This document shows, piece by piece, positions 1-5,192 of a DNA stretch of 5,192 nucleotides. Numbering within the stretch: the stretch's first letter is position 1; the number at the start of each line of letters is the position of its first letter. The notes below the pieces were generated by a model. The model made no database searches. It was not told the origin of the DNA and was given only the letters and a program-made list of their open reading frames with translations. The DNA comes from Alphaproteobacteria bacterium (GTDB taxonomy: Bacteria > Pseudomonadota > Alphaproteobacteria > Sphingomonadales > Sphingomonadaceae). Position numbers and translations under genes: made by a program. The stretch lies in contig JAQGLD010000312.1 of the NCBI GenBank assembly GCA_028293055.1, forward strand, positions 1 through 5,192, written 5' to 3'.

Positions 1-740
1 ACCCGGCGCGCGCGATCGCCTGCCGCGCGGCTCGCGACGGCGACGATTATGAGCTCGACGGTTCGAAGACCTGGACGACCCATGCCGGCACCGCCGAATG
101 GGGGATCGTTTATGCGCGTACCGGCGAGCCCGGCCGGCGCGACGGGATCATCTGCTTCATCGTCGAGACCGCCTGGCCGGGCCTGACCCGCACGCCGATG
201 CCGGTGATGATCGCCAACAGCCCGCACGAGCTCCATTTCGACGGTTTTCGAGTGCCTGCGTGCAATCGGATCGGCGGGGAGGGGCAGGGCTTCGCGCTTG
301 CCGACGATTTCCTGACCCGCGGAAGGATCGTCTACGGGGCGGGACCGATCGGGATCGCCACGGAAGCGTTGCGCCTCACCGTGGAATGGGCGAAGCAGCG
401 CCAGGTATTTGGCGGCCTGCTCAGCGAAAAGCAGGGCGCGCAGTGGATGCTGGCCGACTGCCGGATCGCGCTCGAAGCGGCCCGCATGCTGGTTTACCGG
501 GCAGCGTGGAAAGCGGATCTCGGCGAAAGCGCGCGGGTCGACGCGGCCATGGCCAAGCTCGCCGCGACGGAAGCGGCGTTCAAGACGCTCGATGTGTGCA
601 TCCAGCTGTTCGGCGGGCTCGGCGTTTCCAAGGAGCTTCCGCTCGAGCGCTGGTTTCGCGAGCTGCGGATCAAGCGGCTCGGTGAGGGCGCGACCGAGAT
701 CCAGCGGATGATCGTCGCGCGCGACATGTTCAGGGGCTGA
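1..740 (+). CDS. Acyl-CoA dehydrogenase, C-terminal part (5' end outside window)
   Basis: An FAD-dependent acyl-CoA dehydrogenase, which introduces the alpha,beta double bond into an acyl-CoA thioester and passes electrons to electron-transfer flavoprotein. The frame is open from base 3 to the TGA at 738-740, giving about 245 residues. Family members run about 380-400, so roughly the first 140 (the N-terminal helical domain) lie off the window. Visible parts in order: the middle beta-domain with GSKTWTTHAGTAEW (WTT-type flavin contact); the C-terminal helical domain with KQRQVFGGLLSEKQ, the FAD/dimer segment; FGGLGVSKELPLERWFREL; and the end motif GEGATEIQRMIVARDMF. By alignment to medium-chain acyl-CoA dehydrogenase (YEGTAQIQR, Glu376), the catalytic base is the Glu encoded at 684-686, which is present. 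ATG codons inside the stretch (for example at 198) are internal, because the conserved domain continues upstream of them. Chain length and substrate cannot be read from this. Its 3' end overlaps the convergent racemase gene by 11 bases. Confidence 0.93.
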   Translation, partial: PARAIACRAARDGDDYELDGSKTWTTHAGTAEWGIVYARTGEPGRRDGIICFIVETAWPGLTRTPMPVMIANSPHELHFDGFRVPACNRIGGEGQGFALADDFLTRGRIVYGAGPIGIATEALRLTVEWAKQRQVFGGLLSEKQGAQWMLADCRIALEAARMLVYRAAWKADLGESARVDAAMAKLAATEAAFKTLDVCIQLFGGLGVSKELPLERWFRELRIKRLGEGATEIQRMIVARDMFRG

Positions 741-1830
741 TCGGCAGCGTCGTCGACCAGCGCGCCAGGAGGTCGGCCGGCTTGGTCTCCCAGGCGGGCG
801 GGCCCGCAACCGCCGGCGTAGTCCCGAGCCGAGGTGCCGGGGCCGGAACCCAATCTCCGTCCCGCTCGAAATAGGTGCCTCGGGCCCGGTTGTGCGGATG
901 GAGCGGCGCTTCTTCGAAGCTCAGCACCGGCTGCACGCAGGCGTCTGTGGTTGCGAACATTTCGAGCCAGTGCGATCGCGGTCGGCCAGCGAAGGCCTCC
1001 GCGAAAACGGCCTCCATCTCCGCCCAGCAGGATTGGTCGCGCTGGACGAAGCGCTCGGCGGAGATGCCGAGGCCGGCGAGCAGCAAGGCGAAGAATTGCG
1101 GCTCGAGCGCGCCGACCGCGACATACTCTCCGTCGGCGCAGCGGTAGCAGCGATAGAATGGTGCGCCCCCGTCGAGAGTGTTGGTGCCGCGCTCGCCCCG
1201 CCAACGCCCTGCCGCCATCAGGCTGTGGACCACGGTGGACAGCATCGCGACTCCGTCGGTGATCGCGGCATCGACCACCTGGCCCTCGCCGCTGGCGCGG
1301 GCGTGGAGCAAAGCGGCGAGGATCCCGCCGACCGCGAACAAAGCTCCGCCGCCATAATCGCCGAGCAGGTTGAGGGGGACCGGCGGCGGCGCCTCGCCCG
1401 GGCCGATCGCGCGGAGAGCCCCGGTAAGCGCGATATAATCGAGATCGTGTCCGGCAACCGTGGCGAGCGGGCCATCCTGGCCCCAGCCGGTGAGCCGAGC
1501 ATAGACAAGCTTCCGATTCGCCGCGAGGCACGGCTCGGGCCCAAGCCCCAGCCGCTCCATCACTCCGGGCCGGAATCCTTCGAGCAGGACGTCCGCGCAC
1601 GCGATGATTTCACTGGCAGTCCTCCGGTCGGCCTCGTCCTTGAGGTCGAGCGCCAGGCTGGGCCGCCCGCGGTGGAGCAGGAAGCCGCTGCCGGGCTTCG
1701 CGTCGGGCCGAGCCATCCGCACCACATCAGCTCCGAAATCCGCGAGCATCATCGCCGCGAACGGGACCGGTCCGATCGCATCCATCTCGACGATTCGAAC
1801 GCCGTCGAGCGGCCGTTTGCCCGAGATCAT
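730..1830 (-). CDS. Alpha-methylacyl-CoA racemase-like CaiB/BaiF (family III CoA-transferase) protein
   Basis: A cytosolic family III CoA-transferase-fold enzyme, probably epimerising (2R)/(2S)-methylacyl-CoA so that branched chains can enter beta-oxidation. The N-terminus PLDGVRIVEMDAIGPVPFA is typical of the superfamily. The stretches LTGWGQDGPLATVAGHD, NLLGDYGGG and VGALEPQFFA match the racemase branch. The residues corresponding to His126, Asp156 and Glu241 of the Mycobacterium tuberculosis racemase MCR are all present (His128, Asp158, Glu243 counted from the ATG at 1828-1830). Formyl-CoA transferases keep only the Asp, so racemase is favoured over transferase. Length is 366 residues, normal for the racemase. 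Start choice: the ATG lies 4 bases past the stop of the upstream transporter gene. A TTG at 1843-1845 would add five residues (371) and overlap that gene by 11 bases; it has a GGAG four bases upstream, whereas GAGG sits only two bases before the ATG, so the start is not settled. It is probably co-transcribed with the transporter. The 3' end overlaps the acyl-CoA dehydrogenase gene. Confidence 0.9.
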   Translation of the reverse strand: MISGKRPLDGVRIVEMDAIGPVPFAAMMLADFGADVVRMARPDAKPGSGFLLHRGRPSLALDLKDEADRRTASEIIACADVLLEGFRPGVMERLGLGPEPCLAANRKLVYARLTGWGQDGPLATVAGHDLDYIALTGALRAIGPGEAPPPVPLNLLGDYGGGALFAVGGILAALLHARASGEGQVVDAAITDGVAMLSTVVHSLMAAGRWRGERGTNTLDGGAPFYRCYRCADGEYVAVGALEPQFFALLLAGLGISAERFVQRDQSCWAEMEAVFAEAFAGRPRSHWLEMFATTDACVQPVLSFEEAPLHPHNRARGTYFERDGDWVPAPAPRLGTTPAVAGPPAWETKPADLLARWSTTLPISP

Positions 1831-1834
1831 CGCC

Positions 1835-3169
1835 TCACAGTCCAACCCGCTCCAGCGCGTCGCGAACCGGCCGCAGAGCCAGGCGCAGGCAGATGAACGA
1901 AATAGGGATCGTCAGGCATGTCGTCGTCGCCAGCGAGAGGCCGAGCTTGGCTTCGTCGTGGAACACATAGTCGGTCAGCATCGCCGTGAAGGTCGGGCCG
2001 GCGCCCAGGCCCATCAGGGTGAACAGGCCGAGGAAGAGGCCCGTGACCTGGCTCCTGAGCGCACGCGGCACGAATAATTGCAGCGTCGCCCCCATGAACA
2101 CGACGAATTGCAGCGCGACTACCTGGAGCACTCCGTAGGCGATCAGGAACCACAAGGGATTAGTGAGGAAATAGGCCACCGCTCCGATCGGGATGGTCAG
2201 CGCGAGCAGCCAGGTGAAGAAGCGCAGATGGGCATCTCGCATCCCGCGCGCGTAGAGCCAGTCGACGATCATCCCCTTCACGATCATGCTCGCAGCGCCG
2301 ACGATGCTGATCAGTCCGAGAACCGGGCCGTAGCGCGCGGGAGTCCAGCCAAATTGACGGGTCATGAAGGCGGGGGTCCAGGATTGAAGGCTGTACAGAG
2401 TGATCGAGATCACCGCGAAGCCGATCGCCATCAGGCTCAGCGCCTTGCGTTCGCTCTTGAGGAAGGGGAGGAGAGGTTCCCGGACCCGGGACTCGCTGCC
2501 CCGTGCCTCGCGTGCCGGCTCGGCGAAGGTGAGGGCGAGAAGGGCCAGGACGATACCCGGCAGGCTGGTGATGATAAGCGCGATCTGCCACGGCTCGAGC
2601 GGACCGACCAGGGGCAATTGCGTCCCTCCCAGCGCCGCTGCGAATGCGATTCCGATACCGCCAACGGCGAAAGCCAAGCCGGAGCCGAGCTTTGCACCCA
2701 TCTGGTAGATTGCCATCGCGGTGGTAAGGCGCCGGGTCGGGAAACGATCGGTCAGCAGCGAATAGGCCGCCGGGGTCAGGGCCGCCTCGCCCGCGCCCAC
2801 GCCGACGCGGAACAGCATCATCACCATGAAGCTGGTCGCCAGTCCGCAGAAGGCGGCAGCGATCGACCAGAGCAGGACTCCACCGAAGATGACCAGCCGC
2901 CGCGGCAGGCGGTCCGCGGCGACTCCGAAGACATAGCCGAAGATGCAATACGGAATGGCGAAGCCGGGGCCCATGACAAGGCCGATCTGGACATCGCTGA
3001 GGTGGAGCGATGCCTTGATCGGATCGACCAGCATGCTGATCACGATCCGCTGCACGAACGATATCGTATAAAAGAGGGTCAGCACGACCAGCATCCACCA
3101 GGCACCGAGGGTCACTCGCAGCACCGGCACATCGGTCGCCGGCGTCAGTGGAACCTCAACCTTATCCAT
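1835..3169 (-). CDS. MFS transporter, spinster-like family
   Basis: An inner-membrane major facilitator superfamily carrier of 444 residues with about twelve hydrophobic segments (roughly residues 22-46, 62-84, 92-111, 113-136, 152-180, 194-215, then 246-263, 280-300, 317-335, 338-360, 376-396 and 409-430) and a charged central loop at about 216-245. Family marks are VDPIKASLHLSDVQIGL near residues 48-64, the loop 2-3 motif GVAADRLPRR at 82-91, RVGVGAGEAALTPAAYSLL at 121-139 and DRFPTRR at 141-147. These resemble the spinster-like MFS proteins that are common in sphingomonads next to catabolic genes. The start is the ATG at 3167-3169, where MDKVEVPLTP leads into the first helix. The frame stays open to 3301, but that extension is Arg/Pro-rich and unlike a transporter N-terminus. 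No strong Shine-Dalgarno precedes this ATG. It is the first gene of a probable two-gene operon with the racemase, which suggests uptake or export of a compound in the same pathway. The substrate is unknown. Confidence 0.9.
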   Translation of the reverse strand: MDKVEVPLTPATDVPVLRVTLGAWWMLVVLTLFYTISFVQRIVISMLVDPIKASLHLSDVQIGLVMGPGFAIPYCIFGYVFGVAADRLPRRLVIFGGVLLWSIAAAFCGLATSFMVMMLFRVGVGAGEAALTPAAYSLLTDRFPTRRLTTAMAIYQMGAKLGSGLAFAVGGIGIAFAAALGGTQLPLVGPLEPWQIALIITSLPGIVLALLALTFAEPAREARGSESRVREPLLPFLKSERKALSLMAIGFAVISITLYSLQSWTPAFMTRQFGWTPARYGPVLGLISIVGAASMIVKGMIVDWLYARGMRDAHLRFFTWLLALTIPIGAVAYFLTNPLWFLIAYGVLQVVALQFVVFMGATLQLFVPRALRSQVTGLFLGLFTLMGLGAGPTFTAMLTDYVFHDEAKLGLSLATTTCLTIPISFICLRLALRPVRDALERVGL

Positions 3170-3351
3170 GATCGGGGTTCCGGTGCGGGCTTCGCCCCTC
3201 GGCCTTCTGCTCCTGCATTCGACATCCTCGTCCTGACGCACCGGCCGTCTGCCCGCCATAGGGTTGCTTCGTCCAGCCCCGGGGGAGGGACGATAGTACA
3301 ATCGGCCGGGGGCTCTCGACTCTGTGAGGACATAGGACTAAGTTCACTAAA

Positions 3352-3368
3352 GCGGAATTGAATTCCGC
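3352..3368. promoter_or_regulatory. Perfect 17-bp palindrome, candidate operator
   Basis: The sequence GCGGAATTgAATTCCGC has two perfect 8-base arms around one central base. It lies 44 bases upstream of the regulator's TTG start and about 180 bases from the transporter start, in the AT-rich part of the divergent region. Its symmetry suits a dimeric regulator. The adjacent LuxR-type protein is the obvious candidate ligand, for autoregulation or control of the transporter operon, but that is inference. It is not followed by a run of T, so it is not an intrinsic terminator. Confidence 0.5.
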
Positions 3369-3384
3369 CACGAGAAAATTTTGA

Positions 3385-3398
3385 CTCCGTCAACGGAG
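3385..3398 (+). repeat. Short inverted repeat next to the regulator's ribosome binding site
   Basis: CTCCGTcaACGGAG is a 6-base-arm dyad in DNA. As RNA it could form a 5-bp stem (CUCCG/CGGAG) closed by a UCAA tetraloop. It ends three bases before the Shine-Dalgarno GGAGG, so it could be a second protein-binding half of the operator region or a small leader hairpin. Its centre is 31.5 bases from the centre of the 17-bp palindrome, about three helical turns. Confidence 0.35.
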
Positions 3399-3401
3399 CC
3401 T

Positions 3402-3406
3402 GGAGG
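3402..3406 (+). promoter_or_regulatory. Shine-Dalgarno GGAGG deciding a TTG start
   Basis: GGAGG stands five bases before the TTG at 3412-3414 and 14 bases before the in-frame ATG at 3421-3423. The normal spacing favours the TTG as start of the regulator gene. The out-of-frame ATG at 3407 touches the motif directly and opens only eight codons, so it is unlikely to be used. Confidence 0.6.
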
Positions 3407-3411
3407 ATGCC

Positions 3412-4194
3412 TTGGCAACGATGCCCGCACTGAGCGTTACGCCGTCTGCGCGACTCGCCTCGATCGTCGGATCGCTCGGGACCGACGACTTCGAACAGGA
3501 GACCCTGCGCTATCTGAACGACACTTCGGGGGTCGAACATTATTCGGTCTATCGGGTGCGGGGCACGACTCCGGAATTCCTCGGCGGGGCCAGCGTGAAA
3601 GGCCGCCACGCGGTACGCTTCCCCAATCCGCGGCGCAAATATCGGCGATCTTATGCCGATCTCAGGATCGCGCGGCTGGCCACCCAGGAGTGCGGCCGCG
3701 CACTGCTCATGCATCATGAGATCGAACGGGTCGACGATCCCGAGCTTTTCTCGGCGCTTCGTCATTTCGACATCGTCGATCGGGTGATGCTGTGCGGCCG
3801 GGCGGTCGACGATCTTTACGCTTTGACCCTGCTGCGTACGAAGGAATCGGGCGCCTTCTCGCCGGCCGATCTCGAAACGCTGGCCGCCACGGCCGAGCTG
3901 CTGATCGCGGTTTTCGCCAAGCATGCGTCGATCCACTGGGACCGGCCCAAGAGCCTCAGGAATTTCGAATCGGTCGAAGTGATCGAGTCGAAGCTGAAGG
4001 AGGCCGATTGGGGCCTTTCGGTACGCGAGATGCAGGTCAGCGCCCGCATACTTTACGGCATCTCCGCGCTCGGCATCTCGCTCGATCTCGGGCTGGGCGA
4101 GGAAACGATCGCGACCTATCGCAAGCGGCTCTATGCGCGTCTCGGGATCGGCAGCCGCCACGAGCTTTTCCAGAAGTATCTGTCGGTCATCTAG
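3412..4194 (+). CDS. LuxR-type helix-turn-helix transcriptional regulator
   Basis: A DNA-binding regulator of 260 residues from the TTG start (257 if the ATG at 3421 is used). The C-terminal region, about residues 200-258, is a LuxR/GerE-type HTH: LSVREMQVSARIL corresponds to the usual L(T/S)xRExxV helix, LGLGEETIATYRKRLYARLG to the turn and recognition helix, and IGSRHELF to the closing helix. The N-terminal roughly 190 residues (SLGTDDFEQETLRYLN..., EHYSVYRV) look like a single soluble sensor domain, perhaps GAF-like. I do not see the Trp/Tyr/Asp set of acyl-homoserine-lactone binding domains, nor a phosphoacceptor receiver domain, so a quorum-sensing or two-component role is not supported. 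It is transcribed divergently from the transporter-racemase pair, which makes it the likely local regulator. Effector and targets are unknown. It ends at TAG 4192-4194, overlapping the convergent flavoprotein gene by 8 bases. Confidence 0.88.
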   Translation: MATMPALSVTPSARLASIVGSLGTDDFEQETLRYLNDTSGVEHYSVYRVRGTTPEFLGGASVKGRHAVRFPNPRRKYRRSYADLRIARLATQECGRALLMHHEIERVDDPELFSALRHFDIVDRVMLCGRAVDDLYALTLLRTKESGAFSPADLETLAATAELLIAVFAKHASIHWDRPKSLRNFESVEVIESKLKEADWGLSVREMQVSARILYGISALGISLDLGLGEETIATYRKRLYARLGIGSRHELFQKYLSVI

Positions 4195-5170
4195 GACCGC
4201 GAACTTCGCCTCCGCGAAACGGCGGCAGCGCGCACGCGGCTTCATATTCGGCGGCCAGCCGCTCGACCAGGTCGCCGACGGCGGGAATGTCGTCGATCAT
4301 CTCGATCCCCTGGCCGGCGCTCCACAGGTCGCGCCACGGGCGTACTCCCTGCGGGAGATGGTCGTACCTGCCCTGGCCGGCCGAGATAGGCAGCTCGGCG
4401 GGATCGAGATTGTGGGCGATGAGCGATTCCTTCAGCCAGTTGGCGGCGACTCCGCTTATCCTGGCGGTGAACAGCAGATCCTCGGCTCCGCCCTCGACCA
4501 GCATCCTCTTATAAACCGGATCGGCCCGCGCCTCGCGAGTCGCGATGAATCGGGTACCGAGATAAGCGAGGTCGGCGCCGAGCAGCTCGGCGATGCGTAT
4601 GTCCGACCCGGTCGTGACTCCGCCGGCGAGCAGGATCGTGCCGTCGAACATGGCTCGGACTCGCGGCACGAAGGCGAAAGGGCTGAGCAGGCCGGAATGG
4701 CCGCCGCCGCCGGCGACGATGCAGGTCATTCCGTCTACCCCCGCCTCAAGCGCCTTCTCGACGAAGCGCATGCGGGTCACGTCGTGATAGATTCGGCCGC
4801 CCCAATCGTGGACTCGCTTGGCGAGCTCGGCCGGGTCGCCGCGGGCCGTGATGATGATTTCCGCTCCGTATTGGCGGCACAGATCCAGCGCCTGTTTGCT
4901 ATCCTCGGGCGAAAGCGCGGTGGCGAGATTGACCGCGAGCGGTCCGATGACGGCGTCCCGATGCGAATCGCGGTGCCGGTCGAGCGCTCCACGGATCACC
5001 CTGAGCCAGGCTTCAAATTCGCTGTCGTCGCGGGCGTTGTGGCGGGGCAGCCCGGCCATCAGGCCCGCGCCGCATGCGGCTGCAACCAGCTCCGGGCCGG
5101 AAACCCGAGTCATCGGCGCGCAAGCCGCGGGAAGGCGCAGGCGCGCACGCAGATCGGGATCGAGAGCCAT
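4187..5170 (-). CDS. Nitronate monooxygenase-like FMN protein (2-nitropropane dioxygenase family)
   Basis: A TIM-barrel flavoprotein of the nitronate monooxygenase family, 327 residues, close to the family's usual length. Marks in order: the first strand LPAACAPMTRVSGPELVAAAC (about residues 13-33); ITARGDP near 107-113; the signature VAGGGGHSGLLSPFAFVPRVR with His158, the position of the conserved GGHxG histidine; LAGGVTTGSDI at 181-191, the FMN phosphate loop; and ADLAYLGTRFIATREA at 199-214. Family members oxidise alkyl nitronates, but several are NAD(P)H:quinone or enoyl reductases, so the real reaction in a neighbourhood of acyl-CoA genes is uncertain. The ATG at 5168-5170 fits the family N-terminus. 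However, no clear Shine-Dalgarno is visible in the 22 bases left, and the frame stays open to the window edge, so an upstream start cannot be excluded. The 3' end overlaps the regulator gene. The promoter is outside the window, so it may belong to a further leftward operon entering from the right. Confidence 0.88.
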   Translation of the reverse strand: MALDPDLRARLRLPAACAPMTRVSGPELVAAACGAGLMAGLPRHNARDDSEFEAWLRVIRGALDRHRDSHRDAVIGPLAVNLATALSPEDSKQALDLCRQYGAEIIITARGDPAELAKRVHDWGGRIYHDVTRMRFVEKALEAGVDGMTCIVAGGGGHSGLLSPFAFVPRVRAMFDGTILLAGGVTTGSDIRIAELLGADLAYLGTRFIATREARADPVYKRMLVEGGAEDLLFTARISGVAANWLKESLIAHNLDPAELPISAGQGRYDHLPQGVRPWRDLWSAGQGIEMIDDIPAVGDLVERLAAEYEAACALPPFRGGEVRGPR

Positions 5171-5192
5171 CGGCGCAGCATCGGCAGCAGCC

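Larger units (their letters stand above)
3170..3411. promoter_or_regulatory. Divergent intergenic regulatory region
   Basis: This gap of 242 bases separates the leftward transporter-racemase pair from the rightward LuxR-type regulator, so it should hold promoters for both directions. The part from about 3300 to 3385 is visibly richer in A and T than the surrounding coding DNA, as promoters often are. It holds a perfect 17-bp palindrome and a shorter dyad (listed separately). I looked for sigma-70-like -35/-10 pairs on both strands. The candidates (for example TCGACT at 3316 with TAAGTT at 3339 on the + strand) match too poorly to call. An open - strand frame runs through 3170-3301 but shows no protein character. 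Confidence 0.6.

Noticed and set aside
98..685. A 195-codon frame on the + strand overlapping the acyl-CoA dehydrogenase
   Set aside because: Arg/Ala-rich shadow frame. The frame starting at base 3 carries the conserved dehydrogenase sequence throughout.
892..1896. A 334-codon open frame on the + strand opposite the racemase gene
   Set aside because: The - strand frame shows an intact racemase active site and conserved motifs; the + strand product shows none.
3277..3284. CCCCGGGG self-complementary stretch in the intergenic region
   Set aside because: Short, simple GC sequence with no loop and no following T run; not supportable as a terminator or operator.
3170..3301. N-terminal extension of the transporter up to a start at 3301
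   Set aside because: The 44 extra residues are Arg/Pro/Gly-rich with no hydrophobic or signal character, and the family starts shortly before the first membrane segment.
2078..3361. A 427-codon open frame on the + strand opposite the transporter gene
   Set aside because: It mirrors the transporter's codons. Its product is very rich in Arg, Gln, Glu, Asp and His, has no recognisable domain, and the opposite strand encodes a clear membrane protein.
3573..3580. GGAATTCC inside the regulator gene, resembling the core of the 17-bp palindrome
   Set aside because: It lacks the central base and the outer GC arms and lies in coding sequence; an 8-base palindrome is weak evidence for a second operator.
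3145..4245. A 366-codon open frame on the - strand opposite the regulator and across the intergenic region
   Set aside because: It has no family resemblance, an Arg-rich composition, and crosses the palindrome and both flanking gene starts. It is an artefact of GC-rich codon use opposite a well supported regulator.
1..5192. Mobile element, CRISPR array, defence system or RNA gene
   Set aside because: I saw no transposase, integrase, phage or nuclease-type product, no regularly spaced repeats and no tRNA- or rRNA-like stretch. All long frames with family character are metabolic, transport or regulatory.

Overview
The window is dense, visibly GC-rich bacterial DNA. GC-ending codons, closely packed genes and the protein types (spinster-like MFS carrier, LuxR-type regulator, acyl-CoA enzymes) suggest an alphaproteobacterium, most likely a sphingomonad (Sphingomonas/Novosphingobium/Sphingobium type). 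That placement is inferred from style and protein resemblance, not from a database match.

Layout from left to right: (1) the C-terminal two thirds of an acyl-CoA dehydrogenase on the + strand, cut by the left edge and ending at 740; (2) an alpha-methylacyl-CoA racemase-like CaiB/BaiF family III protein on the - strand (730-1830), with all three residues expected of the racemase active site; (3) an MFS transporter just upstream of it on the same strand (1835-3169), so 2 and 3 look like a transporter-racemase operon; (4) a divergent intergenic region (3170-3411) with a perfect 17-bp palindrome, a second short dyad and a strong Shine-Dalgarno sequence; (5) a LuxR-type helix-turn-helix regulator on the + strand (3412-4194, probable TTG start); (6) a nitronate monooxygenase-like flavoprotein on the - strand (4187-5170). 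Both convergent gene pairs overlap at their 3' ends (11 and 8 bases), leaving no room for terminators between them.

How the genes may work together (inference): the transporter could import a lipid-like or branched carboxylic substrate. The racemase would set the stereochemistry of a 2-methylacyl-CoA so that an acyl-CoA dehydrogenase can oxidise it, and the flavoprotein would do an accessory oxidation or reduction. The regulator, transcribed away from the transporter-racemase pair, is the natural candidate to control the shared promoter region. Such sets occur in the catabolism of steroids, isoprenoids and other branched compounds, but nothing here fixes the substrate.

I saw no RNA gene, insertion sequence, CRISPR array, phage gene or integration site. 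The window reads as an ordinary catabolic gene neighbourhood rather than a new defence or mobile system. The most distinctive non-coding signal is the palindrome pair in the divergent promoter region.
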